A DNA stretch of 64,000 bases from CAZFLM01 sp964519955 (GTDB taxonomy: Bacteria; Armatimonadota; Chthonomonadetes; Chthonomonadales; CAJBBX01): the NCBI GenBank assembly GCA_964519955.1, contig CAZFLM010000022.1:21414-85413 (forward strand). The letters run 5' to 3'. Both the position numbers and the translations under genes were made by a program. Shown here one piece after another: positions 34,334 through 43,329 of the stretch. Each line of letters starts with the position of its first letter. Position 1 is the stretch's first letter. The notes under the pieces are model-generated. The model searched no databases and was not told the DNA's origin. It saw only the letters and a program-made list of their open reading frames with translations.

Positions 34334-34372
34334 GTGGTCACCATGTGGTGACTGGGTGGCGGCGACGTGGTG
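34334..34372 (+). promoter_or_regulatory. Likely MraZ operator: four GTGG repeats spaced 11 bp
   Basis: GTGGTCACCAT, GTGGTGACTGG, GTGGCGGCGAC and GTGGTGACCGC stand in register, with their TGG at 34335, 34346, 34357 and 34368, exactly 11 bp apart. MraZ in other bacteria binds direct repeats in front of its own gene. Position right after the -10 fits autorepression. Binding by MraZ is inference. Confidence 0.75.
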
Positions 34373-34399
34373 ACCGCCCACCATTTCGAGGCGATTTCG

Positions 34400-34858
34400 G
34401 TGTCAGAGACCAGCGATTTCGAGTTCTGGGGGGAATTCGAGCACGGCGTGGACGATAAGGGCCGCGTCGTCATTCCCGTCGACTTCCGGGACGGCTTGGG
34501 CGACGAGTTCGTCGTCACACGAGGCCCGGACCACTCGGTGCTGGCCATGCCCATCCCCCTCTGGGAACGGATCGCTCAGACTCTGAAAGACCGTCTTCTG
34601 CAGAGCGATGGCGATATCCTTCAACGTTTGCTCGGCGGAAGAGCAATTGTGAAGCTCGACCCGCAGTACCGGCTGGCCATCCCGAAGCACCTGCGCGAGT
34701 GGGCGGGCATCAGCTCGAGCCACAGCGCCGTGCTCAGTGGCCAGGGCCGGAAGTTCGAGATCTGGAGCAAGGTCAAGTGGGATGGCTTCATGGAAGGCGG
34801 ACCGGCTATGTACGAAGCCGCGAGCAACCTGGGCATCCCAGACCTGATAGCGCCGTGA
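34400..34858 (+). CDS. mraZ: Transcriptional regulator MraZ
   Basis: DNA-binding AbrB-like protein that represses its own division cluster. With GTG at 34400 it has 152 residues; the two swapped-hairpin halves are seen in FEHGVDDKGRVVIPVDFRDG and IVKLDPQYRLAIPKHLREWA. The GTG is preceded by GAGG at the right distance. GTG at 34367 would add 11 residues but would sit inside the operator repeats and give an atypically long N-terminus. Its TGA overlaps the rsmH start (GTGA). Confidence 0.93.
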   Translation: MSETSDFEFWGEFEHGVDDKGRVVIPVDFRDGLGDEFVVTRGPDHSVLAMPIPLWERIAQTLKDRLLQSDGDILQRLLGGRAIVKLDPQYRLAIPKHLREWAGISSSHSAVLSGQGRKFEIWSKVKWDGFMEGGPAMYEAASNLGIPDLIAP

Positions 34859-35799
34859 GCGCCCCGGGACACGTGCCGGTCATGCTCGACGAGGTCGTCG
34901 AGTGGCTGGCCCCGCGATCCGGTGGTGTCTGGGTGGATGCCACCCTCGGCCTGGGCGGCTACGCCCGCCGAATCGCCGAGGCAGTCGGTCCGTCCGGAAC
35001 GCTCATCGGCATCGACCAGGACGACCAGGCCCTCCAGGCTGCCGCCGCCGCGCTGGCCGATCTCGAAGCATGCTTCGTGCCCGTCAAGTCGAACTTCAGG
35101 CGGCTGCAGTCCGTTCTCGATGAGGCCGGTATCGCCGCGGTCGATGGGGTGGTTGCCGATCTCGGAGTGAGTTCGCTCCAGCTCGATTCGGCCGAACGCG
35201 GGTTCTCCTGGCGTGCCGATGCGCCGCTGGACCTCCGCATGGACCCGTCGCAAGGCGAGACCGCCGCGCAAGTGCTGGCCCGCGTCGACGAGCGCGAGTT
35301 GACGAAGGCCCTCTACGAGATAGCGGATGAGCGGTGGGCGGCGCGGATCGCTCGGTTCGTGGTGGAGCGCCGCGCGGCGAAGCCGCTGGAGACGACGCAG
35401 GATTTGGCGGACCTGGTGAGCCGGGCCATACCGAAGTCGGCCTGGCCGCCCAGCATCCACCCGGCGACTCGGTGCTTCATGTGCCTCCGGGTGATGGTGA
35501 ACGACGAATACGGGGCGCTGCGCGAGCTGTTGGAAGCCGCGGCGTCCCGGTTGCTTCCCGGAGGCCGCATCGTGGTCGCGAGCTACCACTCCGGCGAAGA
35601 CAGGATCGTGAAGCAAGCGTTCCAGAGGCTGTCGGGGCGCTGTGAGTGCCCGAGGGAGCTTCCCGAGTGTCGATGCGGGGCCAGACGCGTGCTCCGCGTT
35701 CTCACGAAGAAGCCCATCGGCCCATCCGAAGCGGAGATCGCCCGCAACCCAAGAGCCAGGAGCGCGAAGCTGCGGGCGGCGGAGAAGGTAACGGAATGA
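34855..35799 (+). CDS. rsmH: 16S rRNA m4C1402 methyltransferase RsmH
   Basis: A 314-residue SAM-dependent methyltransferase. It begins GHVPVMLDEVVEWLAPR, then the SAM motif DATLGLGGYARRIAEAVG, GIDQDDQAL, the central VVADLGVSSLQLDSAERGFS and PLDLRMDPSQGETA. Two usually invariant stretches differ: HPATRCFMCLRVMVNDEYGA (usually ATRTFQALRI.VN.EL) and VASYHSGEDRIVKQAF (usually SFHSLEDR). It may still be active, because the SAM site is intact. GTG start overlaps the mraZ stop. Confidence 0.94.
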   Translation: MSAPGHVPVMLDEVVEWLAPRSGGVWVDATLGLGGYARRIAEAVGPSGTLIGIDQDDQALQAAAAALADLEACFVPVKSNFRRLQSVLDEAGIAAVDGVVADLGVSSLQLDSAERGFSWRADAPLDLRMDPSQGETAAQVLARVDERELTKALYEIADERWAARIARFVVERRAAKPLETTQDLADLVSRAIPKSAWPPSIHPATRCFMCLRVMVNDEYGALRELLEAAASRLLPGGRIVVASYHSGEDRIVKQAFQRLSGRCECPRELPECRCGARRVLRVLTKKPIGPSEAEIARNPRARSAKLRAAEKVTE

Positions 35800-35837
35800 C
35801 GAGAGGGGGCGAGCGCCCCTGATGTAGGAGTATCGAG

Positions 35838-36218
35838 ATGGCGACGATGACAAGCCGGGTGCAGCCCCTCTACAACCCGTCGAGGGCCCGTGCCGATCAC
35901 GCGGTGGTGGCCTCGCCGATCGCGCGCCCGATCCGGGGCACGCGGTCGGTCCCGATCAATGCCGCCATGCCCATCGCCATCGCCATGTGCGCGGCGCTGA
36001 TGCTGTCGATCTACCTCGGCGGCGTCATGATGCAGTACCAGGCCAACTACCAGCGGGTCGCGTTGAACAACGAGATCAACAGCCTCCGCCATCGCCAGCA
36101 GGAACTCCGGCTCCTGCGCGACGAGGCGAAGCTGGCTGCCAACGCCGAGTCGTGGGCTGCGGCGCAGAAGATGGTCAGGAACGCTCCCGCGAAGGTTCTC
36201 CGTGAGGGAACGAGGTAG
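35838..36218 (+). CDS. ftsL: Cell division protein FtsL-like
   Basis: A 126-residue bitopic membrane protein with a basic/polar N-terminus of ~45 residues and one membrane span (AMPIAIAMCAALMLSIYLGG). A short periplasmic coiled coil follows (RVALNNEINSLRHRQQELRL). FtsL forms a trimer with FtsB/DivIC and FtsQ that activates FtsW-FtsI. Sequence similarity in this family is low; position between rsmH and ftsI plus the topology support the name. GTAGGAGT precedes the ATG; ftsI starts 6 bases after. Confidence 0.82.
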   Translation: MATMTSRVQPLYNPSRARADHAVVASPIARPIRGTRSVPINAAMPIAIAMCAALMLSIYLGGVMMQYQANYQRVALNNEINSLRHRQQELRLLRDEAKLAANAESWAAAQKMVRNAPAKVLREGTR

Positions 36219-36224
36219 ACGCAC

Positions 36225-38078
36225 ATGGCTGTACAGGTTCGCCGGCCCGATGAGCTGGGCCGCCGGCTGACCCAGGTAAGCCTCCTCTTCACGGCGGGCT
36301 ACGTCTTGCTCGTAGCCCGCCTTGTCGCGCTTCAGGTGATCCAGGGCCACGCACTGCGAGACGACGCCATCAGCGCCCGCTCGTCGCACCCGCGCATTGT
36401 CCAGGCTCCCCGCGGAGCCATCCTCGATCGGAATGGCCGCCCCCTCGCGCTGACCGTCTACTACGGGACGCTCGTCTGCGACCCGACCAAGATCGCGAAG
36501 CCCGATGAGGCCGCGGCCATCCTGGCTCGCGTCCTGCGGGGCGACGTCGCGGCGATCCGAGCCAGGCTGAACCCCGTCGTGAAGACGGTGCCGGTTAGCA
36601 AGGAACACCCGAAGGGCATCGTCGAGAGCCGCCGGGAGGTGATCCTGGAGGACCTGAGCGCATCGCAATGCGCCGATCTGCGCGGCGTGCTGGCCACCAC
36701 CAAGCCCAAGACGCTGCTCCAGGGCATCTACATCGAGGACTCGACGCGGCGAACCGCCGAGGGCGGACCGGACTGCGCCCAGCTCGTCGGCCTGGTCCGC
36801 GAGGGCGTCGACCACCAGCCGCACGGCATCTCGGGCCTCGAGCGAGGCGCGGAGGCCACTCTCGTTGGCACGCCGGGCCGCTACGAGGCCGAGTTCGACC
36901 GGCGCGGCCGCGTGATACCGGGCACCCAGCGCAAGTGGCTGGACGCCAAGCCCGGTCTCGATGTCCGCGTCTCGGTCGATGCAGCCATCCAGCATATCGC
37001 GGCCACCGAGCTGCAGGCGGCGATGCAGACCACCCGTGCGAAGGCCGGCACCGTCGTCGTCATCGACCCGCGAACCGGCGACGTGCTGGCCATGGCGAGC
37101 GCGCCCACGTTCGATCCAGCCAACCGGTCTGCCAGTAACCTGACCATCGAGAAGCAGAAGGACCGCGCCTTCATGCGGTACGAGCCTGGCTCCACCATGA
37201 AGGCCATCTCCATCGCCAGCGCCCTCGACGACGGCGACGTCTCGCCCTCGACGACGCTCTACTGCGGCGGCTCGATCAAGATCGGCAAGCGCGCCCTGAG
37301 CTGCGCCGCGCACGGCGACAGCACGAGTTCCGCACATGGCTCGGAGAACCCGACGCAGATCCTGGAGCACTCCTGCAACGTCTGCACGGCGCAGATCGGC
37401 GCCAAGATGGGGCTGGACCGCCTGGAGGCGCACATCGAGGCGTTTGGGCTCCTCGATCCCGCCGGCCTGGGCCTGCCCGCCGACGCCCGCGGCCATATCG
37501 GCATGGGGCGCGGCCTCCTGGAGCGCGGAGTGGGCAAGGCCGCGCGCGTGGCCTTCGGGCAGTCCGTCGTCGTGACGCCGATGGGCATGGCGTACGCCTA
37601 CGCCGCGCTCGCGAACGGCGGCGTGCCGATGAAGCCCCGCCTCGTGCTGTCACAGGAAGACCCGGACGGCCGCGTGGTGCGTCGCTTCGACCCGCAGCCT
37701 CTGAAGCGCGTCGTGCGGCCGGAGACGGCCCGGTTCATCGTCGCGGCCCTCGAGAAGGCCGTGGTCTCCGGCACCGGCAAGAAGGCTCAGGTGCCTGGGT
37801 ACTCGGTGGCCGGCAAGACGGGCACGGCCCAGAAAGTCGCGGAGGGGCACGGCGGCTATGCATCGGGCTGCTTCGTCTCGTCGTTCATCGGCATGATCCC
37901 CGCGCGCGCACCCCGCGCTGTCATCGCGGTGGTGGTCGACGAGCCGCAGGAGGGGCACCTCGGCGGCGTGGTGGCTGCCCCGGTGTTCCGCGAGGTGGCC
38001 AAGCGCCTGATGTGGCATCTGAAGGTGCCGCCGGACAAGCCTGAGACCGCCAACCAGAAGCTCGTAGCAGCGGAGTAG
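36225..38078 (+). CDS. ftsI: Division transpeptidase FtsI (PBP3-type)
   Basis: A 617-residue class B penicillin-binding protein that crosslinks septal peptidoglycan with FtsW. It has an N-terminal membrane anchor (VSLLFTAGYVLLVARLVALQ) and a pedestal domain with RGAILDRNGRPLA and GISGLERGAEATLVG. The transpeptidase domain has the active Ser323 in STMK (323-326), SCN (383-385) and KTGT (531-534). No PASTA repeats follow, unlike sporulation-type SpoVD. It ends before a 194-bp spacer with a hairpin repeat, so murE may be partly uncoupled. Confidence 0.96.
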   Translation: MAVQVRRPDELGRRLTQVSLLFTAGYVLLVARLVALQVIQGHALRDDAISARSSHPRIVQAPRGAILDRNGRPLALTVYYGTLVCDPTKIAKPDEAAAILARVLRGDVAAIRARLNPVVKTVPVSKEHPKGIVESRREVILEDLSASQCADLRGVLATTKPKTLLQGIYIEDSTRRTAEGGPDCAQLVGLVREGVDHQPHGISGLERGAEATLVGTPGRYEAEFDRRGRVIPGTQRKWLDAKPGLDVRVSVDAAIQHIAATELQAAMQTTRAKAGTVVVIDPRTGDVLAMASAPTFDPANRSASNLTIEKQKDRAFMRYEPGSTMKAISIASALDDGDVSPSTTLYCGGSIKIGKRALSCAAHGDSTSSAHGSENPTQILEHSCNVCTAQIGAKMGLDRLEAHIEAFGLLDPAGLGLPADARGHIGMGRGLLERGVGKAARVAFGQSVVVTPMGMAYAYAALANGGVPMKPRLVLSQEDPDGRVVRRFDPQPLKRVVRPETARFIVAALEKAVVSGTGKKAQVPGYSVAGKTGTAQKVAEGHGGYASGCFVSSFIGMIPARAPRAVIAVVVDEPQEGHLGGVVAAPVFREVAKRLMWHLKVPPDKPETANQKLVAAE

Positions 38079-38152
38079 GTCACGGTCGCCCGGCGTGCGT
38101 CCGGGGTCGGCGGTATCATTACTGGGGTCCGTCCTGGCCTAAGGTGGCGCAC

Positions 38153-38210
38153 GAGCGCCGTGGTGGGGTGGGCGCCCCCGCCCGCCCGGTACGACCAATG
38201 AGGTGGTAGG
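38153..38210 (+). repeat. Dispersed hairpin repeat copy between ftsI and murE
   Basis: GAGCGCCGTGGTGGGGTGGG, CGCCCCCGCCCGCCCGG, then TACGACCAATGAGG: the long form with an altered loop. It lies inside the 194-bp ftsI-murE spacer. Confidence 0.8.
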
Positions 38211-38272
38211 GGTCTCCGAGCCTGACGGCTGCGGGGCTCACGAACTGGTGTGGCAACACGAGAGGCACGGCA

Positions 38273-39763
38273 ATGCGGCTGATAGAGGCGTGTGCGGGGA
38301 TCGAGGGGCTGCGGATCGTCGGCGATGGCGCCGTCGAGGTGTGCGGCATCGGGCATGACTCCCGTGCCGTCTCGCCCGGCGACCTCTTCGTCTGCCTCGT
38401 AGGCGAGCACGTCGACGGACACCGCTTCGCGGCGCAGGCCGTGGCGAGCGGCGCGGCCGCCATCGTCGCACAGGCCGACCGCGCGGACGGTCTGGACCTC
38501 GCCGTGCCCATCGTGGCAGCGGATGACACCCAGTGCGCCCTGGCAGCCCTCGCCTCCGCGATCCACGGGCATCCGTCGTCCAAGATGCTGCTCGTTGGAA
38601 TCACGGGCACCAATGGCAAGACGACGACGATGCGCATGGTGGCCGCCATCCTGAAGGCCGCCGGGCGCACGGTCGGCACCATCGGAACGCTGGGCGCGGA
38701 CCTGATGGACGAGCCGCTCCCCTCCGAGCACACCACGCCCCAGGCCGACCAGTTGCAGGGCCTCCTCGCCGAGATGGCCGGGCGCGGCGCCGACGCCGTC
38801 GTGATGGAGGTGTCCTCGCACGCGCTGGCGCAGCGCCGCTCCGACGGCTGCCTGTTCGACGGCGCCGCGTTCACCAACCTGACGCAAGACCACCTCGACT
38901 TCCACGAGACCTTCGAGGCGTACTACGCGGCCAAGCTCAGGCTCTTCACGGACTACGCCCAGGATGCGGCAGCGGCGGGCAAGGCGTTCGCGGCCGCCGT
39001 CAACGTGGACGATCCCTGGGGGCAGCGGCTTGCGGGCGAGTCCGCCGGCCGGGTGCTGACCTACGGCCTCTCCGCCGCCGCGGATGTTCGGGCGGAGGAT
39101 GTCGCGGTCGACGTGAGCCACGTTCAGTTCACGGCGCAGTCGCCGGCCGGTCCGATCGCGGTGCGCCTGAACATCGGCGGCTCGTTCCAGGTACACAACG
39201 CGCTGGCGGCCGTGAGCGTCGCGCTGGGGCTCGGCATTGCCCCGGCGACCATCGAGGCCGGGCTGGCCGCGCTCGACCTGGTGCCCGGCCGCTTCGAGTC
39301 GGTGTCCACGGGGCGCGGCTTCTCGGTCATCGTCGACTACGCGCACACGCCTGACGCAGTGGGCAACGTGCTGGACGCGGCCCGCAGGCTCGACCCGAAG
39401 CGCCTCATCGTGTTGTTCGGCTGCGGCGGCAACCGCGACCGCAAGAAGCGCCCGCTAATGGCCCGCATCGCCGCCGAGAAGGCCGACGTCGTGGTAGTGA
39501 CGTCCGACAACCCGCGCCACGAGGACCCGCACGCCATCATCCAGGATGTGCTGGTGGGGCTCGACGGCTCTACGAAGCCGTCCCACACCGAGCCCGACCG
39601 CCGCGCCGCCATCGCATGGGCGCTGGGAGAAGCGCGCGACGGCGATATCGTGGTCCTGGCGGGCAAAGGGCACGAAACGTACCAGATCGTGGGCGACGAG
39701 CACCTGCCCTTCGACGACCGCGAGGTTGCGCGGGAGCTTCTGAGCGCGGGAGCCGGTCGATGA
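38273..39763 (+). CDS. murE: UDP-MurNAc-L-Ala-D-Glu:meso-DAP ligase MurE
   Basis: Adds the third stem-peptide residue. The 496-residue protein has the ATP site GITGTNGKTTTMRMVAAIL, then HTTPQADQLQGLLAEM, MEVSSHALAQRR and the carbamylated-Lys region YYAAKLRLFTDYA. The C-terminal DNPR at 412-415 marks meso-diaminopimelate as substrate, as opposed to lysine. It overlaps mraY by ATGA. murF, normally between murE and mraY, is absent. GAGG precedes the ATG. Confidence 0.95.
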   Translation: MRLIEACAGIEGLRIVGDGAVEVCGIGHDSRAVSPGDLFVCLVGEHVDGHRFAAQAVASGAAAIVAQADRADGLDLAVPIVAADDTQCALAALASAIHGHPSSKMLLVGITGTNGKTTTMRMVAAILKAAGRTVGTIGTLGADLMDEPLPSEHTTPQADQLQGLLAEMAGRGADAVVMEVSSHALAQRRSDGCLFDGAAFTNLTQDHLDFHETFEAYYAAKLRLFTDYAQDAAAAGKAFAAAVNVDDPWGQRLAGESAGRVLTYGLSAAADVRAEDVAVDVSHVQFTAQSPAGPIAVRLNIGGSFQVHNALAAVSVALGLGIAPATIEAGLAALDLVPGRFESVSTGRGFSVIVDYAHTPDAVGNVLDAARRLDPKRLIVLFGCGGNRDRKKRPLMARIAAEKADVVVVTSDNPRHEDPHAIIQDVLVGLDGSTKPSHTEPDRRAAIAWALGEARDGDIVVLAGKGHETYQIVGDEHLPFDDREVARELLSAGAGR

Positions 39764-40761
39764 ACCTGGCCGCCGTGGGGGAGGGCTTCGCAGTCGGCCT
39801 CGTCGTGAGCGCTGCGGTGGGCAAGCCGCTGCTCTCGATGCTCCGCCGCATCGGCGTCCGGCAGACGGTCTCGGAGAACGCTCCGGCCCGGCATCGGGGC
39901 AAGCAGGGCACGCCCACGATGGGCGGCCTGATGATCCTGGCGGGCATCACGGTTCCGGTGCTGCTGGACATCGCGCTGCGCCCGGGCCATGGCCAGGCGC
40001 TGGTCCTGCTGGCGGTCACGTGGGCGTTCGGCCTCATCGGCTTCGTCGATGACTACCTGATCGCGACGCGCGGCAAGAACCTCGGCCTGCGGGCCCGCTC
40101 GAAGTTCGGGATGCAGGTCGTCGCGGCCGCCGCGTTCGTCGCGTACCTGTGGCATACGGCGGCGCCGGGCCGCACCACGATGGTCGGCTCGTTCGACGCC
40201 GGGACCTGGTACTACCTGCTGGCCGGCTTGTTCATCGTGGGCATGTCGAACGCACTGAACTTCACCGATGGCCTGGACGGTTTGGCCGGCGGCGCCACGG
40301 TGATCGTCGCGCTCGCGACGGCGATGCTGGTGCTGGCGGCGGGCGGCTCCGGGTGGCTCCCGCTGTTCGGCGGCGCGGTGGCGGGCGCGTGCGGGGGCTT
40401 CCTGATCTACAACCGCCACCCGGCCCGCGTGTTCATGGGTGACGTCGGCTCCCTGGCGCTGGGAGCGGCCCTCGCGGCGATGGCGCTGCTGGGCAAGGTG
40501 GAAGTGCTGTTCCAGCTCGGTGCGGCGGTCATGTGGGCCGAGCTGATCTCCGTCATGATCCAGGTGACGGTGTTCAAGTACCGCCGCAGGCGCTACGGGC
40601 TGGAGGTGGCGCGCGCGCGCCGCGTGTTCCTGCGCACGCCGCTGCACCACCATTTCGAAGAGCTGCGCTGGCCCGAGACCCGCATCGTCGCGATGTTCTG
40701 GGGCGCCAGCGTGCTTGCATCGATTGCTGCTGTGATCCTGTCGCTTCTTTCGCACTCATAA
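39760..40761 (+). CDS. mraY: Phospho-MurNAc-pentapeptide transferase MraY
   Basis: Makes lipid I at the membrane. The 333-residue multi-span protein has all family motifs: GKQGTPTMGGLMIL, LIGFVDDYLIATRGKNLG, NALNFTDGLDGLAGG, RVFMGDVGSLALGA and RTPLHHHFEELRW. Start ATG overlaps the murE stop (ATGA). It is slightly shorter than the E. coli enzyme (360). A 37-base spacer separates it from murD. Confidence 0.96.
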   Translation: MNLAAVGEGFAVGLVVSAAVGKPLLSMLRRIGVRQTVSENAPARHRGKQGTPTMGGLMILAGITVPVLLDIALRPGHGQALVLLAVTWAFGLIGFVDDYLIATRGKNLGLRARSKFGMQVVAAAAFVAYLWHTAAPGRTTMVGSFDAGTWYYLLAGLFIVGMSNALNFTDGLDGLAGGATVIVALATAMLVLAAGGSGWLPLFGGAVAGACGGFLIYNRHPARVFMGDVGSLALGAALAAMALLGKVEVLFQLGAAVMWAELISVMIQVTVFKYRRRRYGLEVARARRVFLRTPLHHHFEELRWPETRIVAMFWGASVLASIAAVILSLLSHS

Positions 40762-40798
40762 CCTGGGCCAACGAGCCCGCATTCATGGGGACAAGTCA

Positions 40799-42196
40799 GT
40801 GGTGTGCACCTTGAGCCAATCCGAGTTTGCCGGACTACGCATTGCAGTTGTGGGGATCGCCCGAACAGGGCTGGCGGCAGCGCCCGTGCTGCGCGACCTT
40901 GGCGCGAGCGTCTTGCTGTCCGACGCCGCCGTCGAGGAGGCGCTGGGCGAGCGCGCCGTCGAGGCTCGCGGCCTGGGCGTCGATGTCGTGACCCATGCCT
41001 CGCCGGAGGCCTCGCTGCGCGGCGTGGACCTCGTCGTGCCCGCGCCGGGCATCCCAGCCGACTCGCCGGTGCTGCGCCTCGCGGTCCGGCAGGGCATCCC
41101 GGTCCTCTCCGAGATCGAGGTGGCCTACCGCGTCGCCCGCGCGCCGATCCTGGCGGTGACCGGCACCAATGGCAAGACGACCACGACCATGTGGCTCGGC
41201 GCCATGCTCGCCGCCGCCGGGCGCCGCACGTGGGTCGCCGGGAACGTGGCGGCGGACGAGGTCAAGCAGGCGCTCGTCACCGCCGCCTACCAGGCCGAGC
41301 CGACCGACGCCATCGTCGCCGAGATCAGCAGCTTCCAGCTCGAATGGGTCGAGCGCTTCCGCCCGGCCGTGGGCATCCTGACGAACATCACGCCCGACCA
41401 CCAGAACCGCCACCGCACGATGGCAGAGTACATCGGGTGCAAGGCGCGCCTGTTTGCCGCCCAGACGCCCGAAGACTGCGCCATCGTCAACGCCGTGAAC
41501 GCTCCGGCCCGCCGCATCGGTGCGGGCGTCAACTCGCGCCTCGTCTGGTTCGACCGCGGCAATTGCGTCAGCGCCGACTCTGCGTGCGTCCGCGACGGCT
41601 GGCTGACCGTGTGCTGGGAGGGCGAGGAGCATCGCCTCTGCCGGGCCGAGGAGTTGCGCCTGCCGGGCACGCACAACATCGAGAACGGCCTGGCCGCCGC
41701 GGCCGCCGCCATCGCGTTCGGCGCGCATCCCGAGGCCGTCGCCCAGGCGCTGCGGGAGTTCGAGCCGGTCGCCCATCGCATGGAGCCCGTCGGCGAGGTG
41801 GGCGGGGTGCGCTACATCAACAACTCGATGTGCACCAACGTCGACGCCGCGTGCCGCTCAATTGAAGCCATCGACACCCCGACCGTCGTCATCGCCGGCG
41901 GCTCCTCCAAGGACGCCGACTTCACGCTCCTGGCCCCGGTTATCGCGCGGCGAGCCAAGCGCCTGGTGCTGATCGGCCAGTCCGCCGATGCCATCGAGGC
42001 AGCGGTCCGCGCGACCGGCTACGACGCCATCGACCGGGCGGAGAGCCTGGAGCAGGCCGTCGAGCTGGCCGCGAGCGCAACCGAGCCGGGTGACACGGTG
42101 CTGCTCAACCCGGCTTGCGCCAGCTTCGGCATGTTCCGCGACTTCGAGGAGCGTGGCGCGGCCTTCCGCCACATCGTACGCGGGCTGCGGCGGTGA
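40799..42196 (+). CDS. murD: UDP-MurNAc-L-alanine:D-glutamate ligase MurD
   Basis: A 465-residue ligase. The ATP site LAVTGTNGKTTTTMWLGAML, VAEISSFQLEWVERFRP, ILTNITPDHQNRH and the C-terminal NPACASFGMFRDFEERGAAF identify MurD. The segment normally NDSKATN, which lines the ligand site, reads NNSMCTN at residues 341-347: the usual Asp and Lys are Asn and Met. GTG at 40799 is used; a second GTG at 40802 is equivalent. Its stop overlaps the ftsW start (GTGA). Confidence 0.94.
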   Translation: MVCTLSQSEFAGLRIAVVGIARTGLAAAPVLRDLGASVLLSDAAVEEALGERAVEARGLGVDVVTHASPEASLRGVDLVVPAPGIPADSPVLRLAVRQGIPVLSEIEVAYRVARAPILAVTGTNGKTTTTMWLGAMLAAAGRRTWVAGNVAADEVKQALVTAAYQAEPTDAIVAEISSFQLEWVERFRPAVGILTNITPDHQNRHRTMAEYIGCKARLFAAQTPEDCAIVNAVNAPARRIGAGVNSRLVWFDRGNCVSADSACVRDGWLTVCWEGEEHRLCRAEELRLPGTHNIENGLAAAAAAIAFGAHPEAVAQALREFEPVAHRMEPVGEVGGVRYINNSMCTNVDAACRSIEAIDTPTVVIAGGSSKDADFTLLAPVIARRAKRLVLIGQSADAIEAAVRATGYDAIDRAESLEQAVELAASATEPGDTVLLNPACASFGMFRDFEERGAAFRHIVRGLRR

Positions 42197-43329
42197 GCAC
42201 CATGACGCTGGACCGGCGGCGAGGCGGCACCGACCTCGTCCTCTTCTACACCACGGTGATCTTGGTCGCCGTGGGCGTTGTCATGGTCTTCAACGCCAGC
42301 CTGGCCCGGCCGATGACGGCCACGCAGAACGCCGTGTTCTACCTGGCCAGGCAGAGCGTGTTCGGCGTCGTCGGTCTGCTCGCGATGCTCTTCGCGATGC
42401 GCATCCCGTACACGCGCTACCGCGAGATGGCCTCGCCGTTCATGGTTGCGACCCTCGCCATGTTGTTCCTGGTTCCGTTCATCGGGATCGCGGACAACGG
42501 CGCCAGACGGTGGCTGGGCTACGGCCCGATCCGCATCCAGCCCTCCGAGATCGCCAAGCTCTCCCTCATCCTCTACCTGGCGGCCCTGCTCACGCGGCGC
42601 GGCTTCGACATCAAGGACCTGTGGGGTGGGGCGATCGCGCCGCTCTGCGTGCTCGGCTTCGCCTGCTTCATGGTGGAGGTGGAGCCCGACCTCGGCACGG
42701 CGCTCGTGATGGGCCTCACCGGCCTGACCGTGCTCTTCCTCGGCGGCGCGCGCATCAAGCACATGGCCGGGGTCGTCGGCGCGGCGCTGCTGATGGTCGG
42801 ACTCGCGGCCCTCCGGCATCCCTACCGCCTCGAGCGCATCCGCACGTTCCTCGACCCGGAGCGGGACCCGACCGGCACCACCTATCAGGTCATCCAGGGC
42901 ATCCAGGCCGTGGGCTCCGGCCAGTGGGCGGGACTGGGCTTCGGCAACGGGCGCGCGAAGTTCTACCTGCCCGCCGCCAACACCGACTACATCTTCGCCA
43001 CGCTCGCAGAGGAGATGGGCCTGCTGGGCGGGATGGCGCTGATCGGCCTCTTCCTGGTCATGGGCTGGCGCGCCTTCCTCATCGCCCGCGACGCCCCCGA
43101 CGCCTTCGGCACCCTGGTCGCGGCGGGCATTGGGGCGTGGTTCAGTTGGCAGGCGCTGCTCAACATGCTCGTCGTCACGGGCGCCGCGCCGGCCACGGGA
43201 GTGCCGCTGCCGTTCGTCAGCTACGGCGGTTCGTCGCTGGTCATCACGCTGGTCGGCGTCGGCATCCTGCTGAACATCTCCCAGTACTGCGAGCGCCGGT
43301 CTCGGCGTAGGATCGGATTGGGAGCATGA
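42193..43329 (+). CDS. ftsW: Septal peptidoglycan polymerase FtsW
   Basis: A SEDS-family glycosyltransferase of 378 residues with ten predicted membrane spans. It has GARRWLGYGPIRIQPSEIAK, NTDYIFATLAEEMGLLGGMA and the C-terminal GVPLPFVSYGGSSLVITLVG. It polymerises lipid II with FtsI. The GTG start overlaps the murD TGA (GTGA); an ATG at 42202 is possible. The stop overlaps the murG ATG. Confidence 0.95.
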   Translation: MSTMTLDRRRGGTDLVLFYTTVILVAVGVVMVFNASLARPMTATQNAVFYLARQSVFGVVGLLAMLFAMRIPYTRYREMASPFMVATLAMLFLVPFIGIADNGARRWLGYGPIRIQPSEIAKLSLILYLAALLTRRGFDIKDLWGGAIAPLCVLGFACFMVEVEPDLGTALVMGLTGLTVLFLGGARIKHMAGVVGAALLMVGLAALRHPYRLERIRTFLDPERDPTGTTYQVIQGIQAVGSGQWAGLGFGNGRAKFYLPAANTDYIFATLAEEMGLLGGMALIGLFLVMGWRAFLIARDAPDAFGTLVAAGIGAWFSWQALLNMLVVTGAAPATGVPLPFVSYGGSSLVITLVGVGILLNISQYCERRSRRRIGLGA

